Of a stretch of 64,000 nucleotides of DNA, positions 15,099-24,771 are shown piece after piece. This DNA comes from Rhodovibrio salinarum DSM 9154 (GTDB lineage Bacteria; Pseudomonadota; Alphaproteobacteria; Kiloniellales; Rhodovibrionaceae), in NCBI RefSeq assembly GCF_000515255.1, contig NZ_KI911559.1:2002824-2066823 (forward strand). Reading direction: 5' to 3'. Position numbers and translations under genes: made by a program. Below the pieces are notes generated by a model, which saw nothing but the letters and a program-made list of their open reading frames with translations, was not told the origin of the DNA and ran no database searches. Each line of letters opens with the position of its first letter. Position 1 is the first letter of the stretch.

Positions 15099-17894
15099 TC
15101 AGCTTTGGTTGCTGGAGCTGTCGGCGGCGTCGCTGCCGCTTGCTGCCGTCGTCCCCGTGGACGCAGAACTCTTGCTGCTACTTGTCTTCTTCGACGTCGT
15201 CTTGCGCGTCGTGTTCTTGCTGGCGCTGCTCTTGGTCGCCGACTTGGTGCTACCGGTCTTGCCTGCGGCCGTCTTGCCGGTCCCGGACTTGCCCGTCCCG
15301 GATTTGCTGGTGCCAGACTTGGCGGTGCCGGACTTGGCAGTGCTCGTCGACTTGCCGCCCTTGCCCTTTTTCGCGGCCTGCTCGTCCAACAGCGGGATCG
15401 CCTGCTCCAGCGTCGCGCTTTCCGGCTCTGTCCCTTTGGGAAGGGATGCATACAGCCGGCCGTGCTTGACGTAGGGGCCGAAGCGGCCCTGGCCTGCGGT
15501 GACCGCGCCGCCTTCGCGCGGGTGCTCGCCCAGCTGGATCTGGTTCGACTGCCGCTTCTTCTTCGGCGATTCGTCGATCAGCGTGACCGCCCGATTCTGC
15601 CCGATCTCCAGCACATCGTCGTCTGGGCCGAGCGAAACGTAGGTGCTGCCGTGCTTGACGTAGGGCCCGTAGCGGCCAATGCCGGCCAGGATGGGCTCGC
15701 CGTCCGAGGGGTGCTTGCACACTTCCCGCGGCAGCTCCAGGAGCTTGAGCGCGCGGTGCAGCGTCAGCTCGGCCGGGTCGTAATCCTTGGGCAGGGAGAC
15801 GCGCTTGGGCTTCTTGCCCTTCTGCGCCTCGCCGAGTTGGATGTAAGGCCCGTAGGGACCTTTTTTAAGGGTGATGGATTCGCCCGTGTCAGGCTCGGCG
15901 CCGAGTTCCTTCGGGCCCGTGTCGCCCTCCGGCGGCGCTTCACCCGGGGCCGGGGCGATCAGCGGGCGGGTGTACTTGCACTCCGGATAGTTGCCGCAGC
16001 CGATGAAACCGCCTGTGCGGCCGATCTTGAGTCCCAGCCGGCCGCCGCAGTTCGGGCACGTACGCGGCTCGTGGGTCTCGTCGTTCGGATCGGCGGGGAA
16101 GAAGTGCGGGCCCAGTTCCTCGTCCAGGGCGTCGATCACGTCGGCCATCTTCAGGCCCTTGGTGCGGTCGACCTCGGTCTTGAACTGCTCCCAGAAGTCG
16201 CGCAGCACCTGTTTCCAATCGGCCTTGCCGCCGGAGATGTCGTCGAGCTGCTGCTCCAATTTGGCCGTGAAGTCGTATTCGACATAGCGGTCGAAGAAGG
16301 ACGACAGGAACGCGGTCACCAGCCGGCCGCGGTCCTCCGGCACGAAGCGGCGCTTGTCCAGCTTGACGTACTGCCGATCCTGCAGGACCTGCAGGATCGA
16401 GGCGTAGGTCGACGGCCGGCCGATGCCGAGCTCTTCCAGCCGGCGCACCAGGCTCGCTTCGGAGTAGCGCGGCGGCGGCTGCGTGAAGTGCTGCTCCTCG
16501 ACGATCTTGTCGCGTTGCGTCGGCTCGCCTTCCTTGAGCGGCGGTAGGCGCTTGTCGTCCTCGGTGCCCGACCTGTCCGAACTCTCGCTCTCTTCGTCCC
16601 GGCTTTCCCGGTACAGGCGGTAGAAGCCGTCGAAAGTCACGGTCGAGCCGTTGGCGCGGAGCTGCGCCAAGTCGTAGTCGACCCGGATGGTCGCCTGCAC
16701 CTGATCCAGGCGCGCGCTTTCCATCTGGCTGGCGACCGTACGCTTCCAGACCAGCTCGTAGAGCTTGTAAGCCTCGTCGTTGAGAACGCTGCGCACGTCT
16801 TCCGGGGTGCGGAACAGGTCGGTCGGGCGGATCGCCTCGTGCGCCTCCTGGGCGTTCTTCGCCTTGGTGGCATACTGCCGCGGCTTGTCGGGCAGGTAGT
16901 CGCTGCCGAAACGCCGGTTCACCAGATCGCGGGTCTGGGTCAGCGCCTCCTGCGAGATCTGGACGCCGTCGGTCCGCATGTAGGTGATCAGGCCGACGGC
17001 CTCGCCGTTCATCTCCACACCCTCGTACAGGCGTTGGGCGACCTGCATGGTGCGGCTGGCGCCGAAGCCGAGCTTGCGGGAAGCTTCCTGCTGCAGGGTG
17101 GAGGTGGTGAAGGGCGGTTGCGGATTGCGCTTGCTCTGCTTGCGCTCGACGCCGGCGACCTTGAAGTCGTTGGCGTTCTCCAGCTTCGCCTTGGCGGCCT
17201 CGGCGCTTTGCGCGTTGGGCAGGCCGAACTTGTCGAGCCGCTGGCCGTCCAAATGGGTCAGGCGGGCGGTGAACTGACCGCCCTGCTGGGCCGTCAGGTG
17301 GGCGTCGATCGTCCAGTATTCCTGCGGCCGGAAGGCCTCGATCTCGGCCTCGCGCTCGCAGATCAGGCGCAGCGCGACCGACTGTACGCGGCCGGCCGAC
17401 TTGGAGCCCGGCAACTTCCGCCAGAGCACGGGAGACAGCGTGAAGCCAACCAGGTAGTCGAGCGCGCGGCGGGCGAGGTAGGCCTCGATCAGCTCGCGGT
17501 TCAGGTCGCGCGGCTGCTCGAAGGCTTCCTGAATGGCCGACTTGGTGATCGCGTTGAACGCTACCCGGCGGATCGCGAGGTTCTCGCCAAGCACACGCCG
17601 GCGGCGCAACTCCTCCAGGATGTGCCAGGAGATGGCTTCGCCTTCGCGGTCGGGGTCAGTCGCGAGATAGAGCGCGTCGGCGCCCTTGACCGCGCTGGCG
17701 ATCTCCTTGATCCGCTTCTCGGCCTGGGAATCCACCTCCCAGTCCATCTCGAAGTCGGAGTCCGGACGCACCGAGCCGTCCTTGGACGGCAGGTCACGCA
17801 CGTGCCCGTACGACGCCAGCACGTGGAAGTCGCGGCCTAGGTATTTGTTGATCGTCCGGGCCTTGGCCGGAGATTCGACGATGACGACGTTCAT
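15099..17894 (-). CDS. topA: DNA topoisomerase I, 931 aa
   Basis: Type IA topoisomerase that relaxes negative supercoils. The TOPRIM domain starts with MNVVIVESPAKARTINKYLG and has DPDREGEAISWHI; the active-site Tyr is in ITYMRTDGVQ (about residue 305). One four-Cys zinc ribbon follows (CPNCGGRLGL, then GCGNYPECKY), then repeated topo-C domains with RFGPYVKHG and RYGPYVKHG. The last 80 residues are a Lys/Ser/Gly/Thr tail built from repeats such as KSGT, encoded by degenerate 15-base units around 15240-15350, likely a DNA-binding extension. It is 49 bases after dprA, consistent with one transcript. Confidence 0.97.
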   Translation of the reverse strand: MNVVIVESPAKARTINKYLGRDFHVLASYGHVRDLPSKDGSVRPDSDFEMDWEVDSQAEKRIKEIASAVKGADALYLATDPDREGEAISWHILEELRRRRVLGENLAIRRVAFNAITKSAIQEAFEQPRDLNRELIEAYLARRALDYLVGFTLSPVLWRKLPGSKSAGRVQSVALRLICEREAEIEAFRPQEYWTIDAHLTAQQGGQFTARLTHLDGQRLDKFGLPNAQSAEAAKAKLENANDFKVAGVERKQSKRNPQPPFTTSTLQQEASRKLGFGASRTMQVAQRLYEGVEMNGEAVGLITYMRTDGVQISQEALTQTRDLVNRRFGSDYLPDKPRQYATKAKNAQEAHEAIRPTDLFRTPEDVRSVLNDEAYKLYELVWKRTVASQMESARLDQVQATIRVDYDLAQLRANGSTVTFDGFYRLYRESRDEESESSDRSGTEDDKRLPPLKEGEPTQRDKIVEEQHFTQPPPRYSEASLVRRLEELGIGRPSTYASILQVLQDRQYVKLDKRRFVPEDRGRLVTAFLSSFFDRYVEYDFTAKLEQQLDDISGGKADWKQVLRDFWEQFKTEVDRTKGLKMADVIDALDEELGPHFFPADPNDETHEPRTCPNCGGRLGLKIGRTGGFIGCGNYPECKYTRPLIAPAPGEAPPEGDTGPKELGAEPDTGESITLKKGPYGPYIQLGEAQKGKKPKRVSLPKDYDPAELTLHRALKLLELPREVCKHPSDGEPILAGIGRYGPYVKHGSTYVSLGPDDDVLEIGQNRAVTLIDESPKKKRQSNQIQLGEHPREGGAVTAGQGRFGPYVKHGRLYASLPKGTEPESATLEQAIPLLDEQAAKKGKGGKSTSTAKSGTAKSGTSKSGTGKSGTGKTAAGKTGSTKSATKSSASKNTTRKTTSKKTSSSKSSASTGTTAASGSDAADSSSNQS

Positions 17895-17943
17895 GCTTTA
17901 ACCAGGCTGATCGGCCAGCCCGGTGACGCGGCCGGGGCCGGCC

Positions 17944-19149
17944 TTAGGACGCGTCCGCGATGTCGTCCTGGCGCCGGGCGACACGGTTGCCCGGATGCCG
18001 CTCGCAGCGTCCGGCGAGCTCCATTTCCAGGAGGACCAGCGTCACGATCGCTGGCGATAACTGGCATTGCCGGATCACTTCGTCAACCGCGACTGGGGTT
18101 GGATCGAGCAACTCCGCGATTTCCGACCGTGCGCGCGCCAGCTCAGACTCGGTGACCTCGCTTCCGGCCATCTCCCCCTCCGTGCGCATATCGGTCTCCC
18201 ATCCCAGGGCGCCGAACAGATAGCCGCGGGCAGGCGACTCGTGCGGGTCGCTGCGTAGCAGCGGGCGCAGACCGTCCAGTACGTCGCGCGTGGATTCGAC
18301 CAGCACCGCACCGTCGCGCAGCAGCCGGTTGCAGCCCTTGGCGCGCGGATCGAGCGGGCTCCCGGGGACCGCGAAGACTTCCCGCCCCTGCTCGCCGGCC
18401 AGACGCGCGGTGATCAGGGAGCCGCTCTTGAGCGCCGCCTCGACCACCACGACGCCGAGCGACAGGCCGGAGATCAGGCGGTTGCGGCGGGGGAAGTGGC
18501 GGGCTTGCGGTTCGGTGCCGACCGGCATCTCGGAGATCAGCACCCCCCGAGTGGCCAGTTCGTCGTAAAGCTGCGCGTGGTCCGGCGGATAGACGACGTC
18601 GACCCCGCCGGCCATGGCCGCACAGGTGCCGCCCGCCAGCGTACCGTCACCGAGCGCGCCCGTGTGTGCCGCGCCGTCGATTCCCCGGGCGAGGCCGGAG
18701 ACCACCAGCAGCCCCTCGCTGGCCAGTTCGTGCGCCAGCGTTCGCGCCATCCGGCGACCGTTGGCGCTGGCGTTGCGCGCGCCGACGAGGGCGATCGCCG
18801 GCTGGTCCAGCAGAGCGGGGTGGCCACGGACGAACAACAACGGCGGGGCATCGTCCAGCGCGGCGAGCAGCGCGGGGTAGCCCGCGTGCCCGCACGCAAG
18901 CGCATGGCCGCCCAACTTCTCCAGCCGGTTCAGCTCCTTCTCCGCGACGGTGCGGGGACAGATTTTGATCGGTTTCTTGCGTCCGCCCCGCGTGGCCAGC
19001 TCGGGCAGGGCGTCGAGGGCGGTTGCGGGCGTTCCGAAGCGTCGAAGCAGGGCATGGAAGGTCACCGGCCCGACGTTCTCGCTGCGGATCAAGCGCAGCC
19101 AGTCGATCGTTTCCTGCCGTGACAAGGCCCGCCCGTCGCCACCGTCCAT
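17944..19149 (-). CDS. dprA: DNA-processing protein DprA, 401 aa
   Basis: DprA binds incoming single-stranded DNA and loads RecA during natural transformation. An N-terminal SAM-like helical region (DWLRLIRSENVGPVTFHALL) precedes the Rossmann-fold core, which shows VVSGLARGIDGAAHTGAL, the start of a nucleotide-like site, and later FPRRNRLISGLS. The C-terminal winged helix (from about 330) has TPVAVDEVIRQCQLSPAIV. Length is standard. A promoter lies so close upstream that transcripts may start at or next to ATG 19149. Confidence 0.95.
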   Translation of the reverse strand: MDGGDGRALSRQETIDWLRLIRSENVGPVTFHALLRRFGTPATALDALPELATRGGRKKPIKICPRTVAEKELNRLEKLGGHALACGHAGYPALLAALDDAPPLLFVRGHPALLDQPAIALVGARNASANGRRMARTLAHELASEGLLVVSGLARGIDGAAHTGALGDGTLAGGTCAAMAGGVDVVYPPDHAQLYDELATRGVLISEMPVGTEPQARHFPRRNRLISGLSLGVVVVEAALKSGSLITARLAGEQGREVFAVPGSPLDPRAKGCNRLLRDGAVLVESTRDVLDGLRPLLRSDPHESPARGYLFGALGWETDMRTEGEMAGSEVTESELARARSEIAELLDPTPVAVDEVIRQCQLSPAIVTLVLLEMELAGRCERHPGNRVARRQDDIADAS

Positions 19150-19156
19150 ACACGCA

Positions 19157-19184
19157 ATTGTAGGTTGGGTGGTTATTGCGTCAA
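19157..19184 (-). promoter_or_regulatory. Sigma-70-type promoter of dprA
   Basis: On the minus strand TTGACG (19184-19179) and TACAAT (19162-19157) are 16 bases apart. The expected start point, about seven bases past the -10 box, falls at 19149-19151, on or beside the dprA start codon. Confidence 0.6.
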
Positions 19185-19225
19185 CTGATAAGTGCTGGCT
19201 TCGTCAGCGCTGCCGAAAAGGCCTG

Positions 19226-19696
19226 TTATGCGGCGGTCGGCTCACGGTCCGCACGCCACTTGTCGTGCAAGCGAACCAAAGCTTCATACCCTTCGGCTTT
19301 TACAAACCGCCCTGATGGTTCCGTGAGAATAAAGGTCGATACGGCATGCGCGATGATGATCGACATATGCGCTTTGACCACGGCCTCGTCGTAGAATCCC
19401 TGCTCAACGCCAATTGCGAGAGCATCGAAGTAATTCAGCAACGCGATGAGATCGTGCGTGTCGATGTGATCAGGATCGTAATGCTTGCCGCCTGCACTGG
19501 CGGTCCAGATACGCTTTGTGATCTGGTGAATAACCGGATCGGTGTCGAACCGTTCGCACGCGGCGACGGTCGCTCGCTGACGGTTTTCGTCCGCGTTCAG
19601 TCGAATTTGGCTACGGATAAGCTGGAGTTGGACGGCCGCTGCGACGAAAATTCCACAAGTCGCTGCGGCGGAAATCCAGAAGGGAAGCTGGTTCAC
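19226..19696 (-). CDS. DUF4760-like membrane-anchored protein, 156 aa
   Basis: One N-terminal hydrophobic helix (FWISAAATCGIFVAAAVQL) is followed by a soluble helical domain with LLNYFDALAIGVEQGFYDEAVV and IIIAHAVSTFIL, the pattern of DUF4760. Its function is unknown. The gene is visibly poorer in GC than its neighbours and lies between plsY and dprA, which are adjacent in many relatives, so it may be an acquired insertion. ATG 19696 is preceded by GAGAACGAGATG-like sequence with a weak ribosome site. Confidence 0.65.
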   Translation of the reverse strand: MNQLPFWISAAATCGIFVAAAVQLQLIRSQIRLNADENRQRATVAACERFDTDPVIHQITKRIWTASAGGKHYDPDHIDTHDLIALLNYFDALAIGVEQGFYDEAVVKAHMSIIIAHAVSTFILTEPSGRFVKAEGYEALVRLHDKWRADREPTAA

Positions 19697-19809
19697 CCGG
19701 CTGTCTACGCCGTTAGTTTAAAAGTTGGGGCGCCCGAAAGTCATCTCGTTCTCCTAGTGTTCTCGTTAAATTAGCAATTGCCGGGGCAATGTCAAGTTTG
19801 CGTCGAAGG

Positions 19810-20442
19810 TCATACGCGCGGCTTTCCCTTCTGCCCGATCTTGCTTTCCTCGCCCTTGATCAGGCGGCGGATGTTTTCGTGGTGCTTGAACCAGACGACG
19901 ACCGCGATGATCGCGGCGAACTGGACGAGTTGCACGTCGTGGACGAGGTACCAGGCCCAGATCGGTGCGCTCGCCATCGAGATCAGGGCGGCGAGGCTGG
20001 AAAAGCGTGTCGTCACAGCGGTTGCGAGCCAGACGGCGCAACAGGCAAGCCCCATCGGCCAGGCGATCGCGATGTGGACACCCAAGGTGGTCGCCACCCC
20101 CTTGCCGCCCCGGAACTTGAGCCAGACCGGAAACAGATGGCCCAGCACCGCGCCATAGGCGGCCATCAGGGCGATGTCCGGGCCATACAGCCAGCCCGCG
20201 AGCAGCACCGCCGCCGCGCCCTTACCGGCGTCCAGAATCAGGGTTGCGGCGGCCAGGTCCTTACGCCCGGTGCGCAGCACATTGGTCGCCCCGATGTTGC
20301 CGGAGCCCATCTTGCGCAGGTCGCCATAGCCGGCCAGACGCGTGAGCACGATGCCGAACGGGATCGCGCCCAGCAGGTAGCCCGCCAGCAAGCTCGCGAA
20401 CAGGTAGGGACCGGACAGGCTCCAGGAAATTGGATCGGGCAT
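19810..20442 (-). CDS. plsY: Glycerol-3-phosphate acyltransferase PlsY, 210 aa
   Basis: Inner-membrane enzyme that acylates glycerol-3-phosphate using acyl-phosphate, the first step of phospholipid synthesis. The three family motifs are present: [27 protein letters not shown] and [18 protein letters not shown]. Five or so hydrophobic helices are visible and the length is standard. It begins 21 bases after pyrC, probably in the same transcript, with no strong ribosome site. Confidence 0.96.
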   Translation of the reverse strand: MPDPISWSLSGPYLFASLLAGYLLGAIPFGIVLTRLAGYGDLRKMGSGNIGATNVLRTGRKDLAAATLILDAGKGAAAVLLAGWLYGPDIALMAAYGAVLGHLFPVWLKFRGGKGVATTLGVHIAIAWPMGLACCAVWLATAVTTRFSSLAALISMASAPIWAWYLVHDVQLVQFAAIIAVVVWFKHHENIRRLIKGEESKIGQKGKPRV

Positions 20443-20463
20443 CGTACGTTTTTGCTACGGGGG

Positions 20464-21795
20464 TTAGGCAGCGGCGGTCGCTGGCGTTTCGGCGTAGATC
20501 GTTCGGCCGTCGACGATCGTGCGCAGGACCCTCCCGCGCGCCGGCCAGGCGTCGAACGGCGAGTTCTTGCACTTGCCCAAGAAGCCGTCCGGATCGATCG
20601 TCCAGGTCTGCGCGGGATCGAACAGGATCATGTCGGCTGAATCCCCGGCACGCAGCCGTCCGGCGTCCAGGCCCAGGATGTCGGCGGGCTTGCAGGTCAC
20701 GCGGGCGAGCAGATCCAGCAGATCGACTTGGTCGGTGTGCGCCAGTTTCAGCGACAGGGCGAACAGCGTTTCTAGCCCGGCGATGCCGTCCGCCGCCGCG
20801 GCGAAGGGCAGGCGCTTGCTGTCCTGGTCCTGCGGGTTGTGGTCGCTGACGATGGCGTCGATCGTGCCGTCGGCCAGACCAGCGATGAGCGCCTGCCGGT
20901 CGGCCTCGCGGCGCAGGGGCGGATCAACCTTCGCAAAGGTCCGGTAGTCGCCGACCGCGTCTTCGGTCAGGGTGAAGTAGTGCGGGGCGGTATCGCAGGT
21001 GACCTGCAATCCTTTCGCCTTGGCCTGGCGGATTGCCTCGACCGCGGCGGCGGTGGTGATCAGGCTCGCGTGGTAGCGTCCGCCGGTCATCTCGACCAGT
21101 CGCAGATCGCGCTCGACCTGGATTAACTCCGCCATTGCCGGGCTGCCGGAGAGGCCCAGCCGGGTAGCGAGCGCGCCGCCGTTCATCGCGCCGGTCGCCA
21201 GTGTCGGCTCCAGCGGATGCTGTAGAATCACCGTGTCGAACACGCTGGCGTAGGACAGGCAGCGGCGCAGCGTCTGCGCGTTGGCGATCGTACGGTTGCC
21301 GTCGGTGAAGCCGACCGCGCCCGCTTCCGAAAGCAGGCCTATTTCGGTCATCTGCTCGCCCGCGCAGCCGCGGGTCAGCGCGCCATAGGCGTAGACCTTG
21401 ACCATCTTGGTCTCGCGCGCCCGCCGGGCGACGAACTCCAGCCCGGCGACGTCGTCGATCACCGGGTCGGTGTTGGGCAGGCAGGCGAGCGAGGTGATGC
21501 CGGCGGAGGCCGCCGCGCGCCCGGCCGAGGAGATCGTCTCCTTGTGCTCGCGACCCGGTTCGCCCAGTTGGGCCCGCATGTCGACCAGCCCAGGCGCCAG
21601 GCACAAACCGCCGCAGTCAACCTCCTGGACGGCCTCTGGCAGGCCGTCGCGAAACAGCCCGGGGCCGATTTCCGCGATCCGGTTGCCGTCGACCAGCACG
21701 CCACCTTGGGTGTCCAGGCCGCTCGCCGGGTCCAAGAGGCGGGCATTGGTGTAGGCGACCTTGGTCGTGCCCGCGGGCTTGGCGTGTAGGCTCAT
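20464..21795 (-). CDS. pyrC: Dihydroorotase-like protein, likely non-catalytic PyrC' (PyrX) type, 443 aa
   Basis: The amidohydrolase fold is clear ([60 protein letters not shown]). However, the first metal motif, normally D-x-H-x-H after GLVD, here reads DMRAQ, so both histidines are missing. This matches the inactive dihydroorotase-like proteins that form a structural complex with aspartate carbamoyltransferase in Pseudomonas and relatives. Its start overlaps the pyrB stop by four bases (ATGA), which fits a fixed-ratio complex. An active dihydroorotase should be encoded elsewhere. Confidence 0.85.
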   Translation of the reverse strand: MSLHAKPAGTTKVAYTNARLLDPASGLDTQGGVLVDGNRIAEIGPGLFRDGLPEAVQEVDCGGLCLAPGLVDMRAQLGEPGREHKETISSAGRAAASAGITSLACLPNTDPVIDDVAGLEFVARRARETKMVKVYAYGALTRGCAGEQMTEIGLLSEAGAVGFTDGNRTIANAQTLRRCLSYASVFDTVILQHPLEPTLATGAMNGGALATRLGLSGSPAMAELIQVERDLRLVEMTGGRYHASLITTAAAVEAIRQAKAKGLQVTCDTAPHYFTLTEDAVGDYRTFAKVDPPLRREADRQALIAGLADGTIDAIVSDHNPQDQDSKRLPFAAAADGIAGLETLFALSLKLAHTDQVDLLDLLARVTCKPADILGLDAGRLRAGDSADMILFDPAQTWTIDPDGFLGKCKNSPFDAWPARGRVLRTIVDGRTIYAETPATAAA

Positions 21796-22832
21796 GCCCC
21801 GATGCTCCCGTCGACGTCGCCGGTGGTCGCGCGGGTGGGCGCCTGACGGGTCAGCGCATCGAGCACGCCCATTCGCACGGCAACCCCCATTTCGACCTGC
21901 TCGCGGATCGCCGAACGGTCGATGTCGTCCGCGACCACACTATCGATCTCCACGCCCCGGTTCATCGGGCCCGGGTGCATGATCAGCGCGTCCGCCTTGG
22001 CGTGGGCCAGCTTGTCGTAGTCCAGACCGTAGAAACGGAAGTACTCCCGGATCGAAGGCACATAGGAGCCCTGCATCCGCTCGGTTTGCAGGCGCAGCAT
22101 CATCACCACGTCGCAGTCCGCGAGCCCGGCGCGCATGTCGGTGAAAGCGGTGACACCCAGCGTCTCGATCCCGCTTGGCAGCAGGGTCGGGGGCGCGATC
22201 ACCCGAACCTCCGCGCCCAGCGTCGTCAGCAGGTGGATGTTCGAGCGCGCCACACGGGAATGGGCGACGTCGCCGGAGATTGCGACCTTCAGCCCGGCGA
22301 TCTCGCCCCGGCGTCGGCGGATCGTCAGCGCGTCCAACAACGCCTGGGTGGGGTGCTCGTGGCTGCCGTCGCCGGCGTTGATCACTGCGCAGTTGACCTT
22401 CTCGGACAGCAACTGGACCGCGCCGCTGTCCGGCGCGCGGACTATAAGGGCGTCGGGGTGCATGGCGTTCAGGGTCATCGCGGTGTCGATCAGGGTCTCG
22501 CCCTTTTTGATCGACGACCAGGCGACCTCCATGTTGATCACGTCCGCGCCCAGGCGCTTGCCGGCCAGCTCGAAGGAGGTTCGGGTCCGCGTGGAGGTCT
22601 CGAAGAACAGATTGATGACCGTGCGCCCGGCCAATAGGTCGGAGGTCTTGTTGGCGGCCTGATTGACCGCGACGTAACTTTCTGCCCGGTCTAGCAGCGC
22701 CACGATTTCCTGTGCATCCATCCCCTCGATTCCGAGCAGATGGCGCAAATGCGTGCCGGATCCGGGTCCTGGCTGGGACTCGCTCGTGGCACGGTTCGGA
22801 AGATTGTGGGAGGTGCGATCGACGGGGCTCAT
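21792..22832 (-). CDS. pyrB: Aspartate carbamoyltransferase catalytic subunit, 346 aa
   Basis: Catalyses carbamoyl phosphate plus aspartate to carbamoyl-aspartate, the committed step of pyrimidine synthesis. The carbamoyl-phosphate site is [15 protein letters not shown] and the loop is [28 protein letters not shown] and [10 protein letters not shown] follow. The N-terminal 30 residues before [10 protein letters not shown] are longer than usual and lack a clear ribosome site, so the start may need adjustment. It is the first gene of pyrB-pyrC-plsY. Confidence 0.96.
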   Translation of the reverse strand: MSPVDRTSHNLPNRATSESQPGPGSGTHLRHLLGIEGMDAQEIVALLDRAESYVAVNQAANKTSDLLAGRTVINLFFETSTRTRTSFELAGKRLGADVINMEVAWSSIKKGETLIDTAMTLNAMHPDALIVRAPDSGAVQLLSEKVNCAVINAGDGSHEHPTQALLDALTIRRRRGEIAGLKVAISGDVAHSRVARSNIHLLTTLGAEVRVIAPPTLLPSGIETLGVTAFTDMRAGLADCDVVMMLRLQTERMQGSYVPSIREYFRFYGLDYDKLAHAKADALIMHPGPMNRGVEIDSVVADDIDRSAIREQVEMGVAVRMGVLDALTRQAPTRATTGDVDGSIGA

Positions 22833-23150
22833 CGAGCGCGGATCATGTCACCGGCTCCTGGGGGAGGCAAGACCGCTGCGTACCTTCATGCGCATCGTCA
22901 CACACCGAAATACTGCGTGTCGCTCGTGACGGAATTGGTGCCGGCAGGAAGCAACGACGCCTTCAAGCCCCTTGGGCGTGTGCGCGCCGGGTTCCGTGTA
23001 GGGAGAATGTTGTTGCACAACGTCTCCGCCCTCGCGCCATCTCCGGCGGCAAGGCGTCATCGTTCGCATTTCGGGTCCGGCTTGCCGAGGACGTGACTGA
23101 GGCCTGGGGTACAGCGCGATTGCGCAGGCAGGAGTCACGCCGGGTGCAGG
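22833..23150. other. 318-base gap upstream of pyrB
   Basis: No protein-like frame with a plausible start was found; the minus-strand frame at 22848-23138 is Arg-rich and looks like noise. The pyrB promoter should lie here, but I see no clear -35/-10 pair and no obvious attenuator hairpin with a T-run. Confidence 0.4.
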
Positions 23151-23426
23151 TTACGCACTCTTCGCCAGCAGGTCGAGTTGGCGCGGGTCGGCCTCGGTCT
23201 CGACCGGCTCCCTGTCCATCTCGCTCTCCGTGGGGCGGACATCCGCGCCCAGACCGCCGAGCAGAACGTCGTCCTGGCTCATCATCTGCGGGGCGCGCAT
23301 GGCGCCGTTCAGGGCGTCCAGCAGATCGGGGGCATCGGTCCGCTTGGCGGCGCGGTGCGGGGCGATCGGCTCGACCTTGTCGGCGGCGGCTTGGGCCGCT
23401 CGATCGGGGGCTTGGCTTGTGCTCAC
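23151..23426 (-). CDS. Hypothetical acidic protein, 91 aa
   Basis: Translation begins at GTG 23426 behind a strong GGAGGAAA-type site. The protein is rich in Ala, Asp, Glu and Pro, hydrophilic throughout, with a possible helix in DLLDALNGAMRAP. No signal, membrane segment or known motif is visible, and it is probably disordered. It lies between pyrB and a CoA-transferase gene, 80 bases downstream of the latter. I cannot propose a function. Confidence 0.5.
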   Translation of the reverse strand: MSTSQAPDRAAQAAADKVEPIAPHRAAKRTDAPDLLDALNGAMRAPQMMSQDDVLLGGLGADVRPTESEMDREPVETEADPRQLDLLAKSA

Positions 23427-23506
23427 GGGATTTCCTCCGGGCTCGCGCGCGGTTGTCTGCGCGTCGTTGGCGCTTTACGCGCGCGCGTTTTACTCCCTTT
23501 CCCGGA

Positions 23507-24724
23507 TTAAATCACCCCCTGATCGCGCAGCCGCGTGATCGCCTCGGCATCCAGGCCGAGCGCTTCCTGCAGGACGGCGTCGGTATGCTCGCCCATCTTG
23601 GGGGGATGCTGGCGGTAGCTGACCGGCGTCTGCGAGAAGCCGATCGGGTTGCCGATCAGGTCGATCCGGCCGTTGCCTGCGTCCGGATAGTCCATCTGGA
23701 TCTGCATCTTACGGTGCTGCACCTGCGGGTCGGCGAAGACGCGGTCGACGGTGTTGACCGGACCGCACGGGACGCCGCGGGCATTCAGCGCATCCACCCA
23801 GTCCTGCATCTCGCGTTTTGCGGTGATCGCGTCCAAAAGCGGGTAAAGCGCGTCCCGGTTGCGGACCCGCGCGGCGTTGGTGGCGAAGCGCGGCTCCTCG
23901 GCAAGTTCGGGACTGCCGGCTTCGGCGCAGAATTTGGCGAACTGGCTGTCGTTGCCGACCGCCAGGATGAAGTAGCCGTCGGATGCTGGCATCGTCTTAT
24001 AGGGGACGATGTTGGGATGCTCGTTGCCGCGGCGTTTCGGCAGATCGCCGCTGGTTAGGTAGTTCAGCCCCTCGTAGGTCAGCCAGGAGACCTGCGTGTC
24101 CAGCAAGGCCAGGTCGATGTGCTGACCTTCACCGGTCTTCTCGCGGTGGTGCAGGGCGGCCAGGATGGCGGAACTGGCGTACATCCCGCACATCAGATCG
24201 GCGATGCCCACGCCGACCTTCATCGGCTCGCCCTCCGGCTCACCGGTCAGCGACATGATCCCGCCCATCCCCTGGGCCAGGTAGTCGTAGCCCGCGCGGC
24301 TGGCGTAGGGGCCGGTCTGACCGAAGCCGGTGATCGAGCAGAAGATGATGTGCGGCGCGATCTCCTTCACGTCGTCGTAGGACAGACCGTACTTCTTCAG
24401 CCCGCCGGTCTTGAAATTCTCGACGACGATGTCGCTCTGCTGGATCAGTTGACGTGCAAGGCGCTGACCTTCTTGCGTCGCGATGTCCAGTGTCACCGAG
24501 CGCTTGTTGCGGTTGGCCGAGAGGTAATAGGCGCTGGTCTCGGTGTCGTTGCCGGCCGCGTCCTGCACGTAGGGCGGGCCCCACTTGCGGGTGTCGTCGC
24601 CCTGGCCGGGACGTTCGATCTTGATCACCTCCGCGCCCAGGTCGCCCAGCAGTTGGGTGCAGGTCGGCCCGGCCAGGATGCGGGTCAGGTCGAACACGCG
24701 CAGGCCGGCGAGCGGTGCGGTCAT
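23507..24724 (-). CDS. Family III (CaiB/BaiF) CoA-transferase, 405 aa
   Basis: These enzymes move CoA between carboxylic acids through an aspartyl-CoA intermediate. The N-terminus LRVFDLTRILAGPTCTQLL and LGAEVIKIERP, then SVTLDIATQEG, FCSITGFGQTGPYASRAGYD and the catalytic Asp in VGIADLMCGMYA are all present. The C-terminal GVPCGPVNTVDRVFADPQV closes the fold. Length is typical. No partner acyl-CoA genes are adjacent, so the substrate (for example formate, carnitine or succinate derivatives) is not known. Confidence 0.93.
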   Translation of the reverse strand: MTAPLAGLRVFDLTRILAGPTCTQLLGDLGAEVIKIERPGQGDDTRKWGPPYVQDAAGNDTETSAYYLSANRNKRSVTLDIATQEGQRLARQLIQQSDIVVENFKTGGLKKYGLSYDDVKEIAPHIIFCSITGFGQTGPYASRAGYDYLAQGMGGIMSLTGEPEGEPMKVGVGIADLMCGMYASSAILAALHHREKTGEGQHIDLALLDTQVSWLTYEGLNYLTSGDLPKRRGNEHPNIVPYKTMPASDGYFILAVGNDSQFAKFCAEAGSPELAEEPRFATNAARVRNRDALYPLLDAITAKREMQDWVDALNARGVPCGPVNTVDRVFADPQVQHRKMQIQMDYPDAGNGRIDLIGNPIGFSQTPVSYRQHPPKMGEHTDAVLQEALGLDAEAITRLRDQGVI

Positions 24725-24771
24725 GGCGGAAGCTGTCCTCTAAGTGTCTCTGTTATAGGCGTTCTCGCGGG

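Noticed and set aside
13584-16547. Long plus-strand open frame of 987 codons
   Set aside because: It is antisense to rnr and topA, which have complete conserved motifs. The frame is open only because of high GC and codon bias.
22848-23138. 96-codon frame in the gap upstream of pyrB
   Set aside because: No ribosome site, Arg-rich random composition and no motif.
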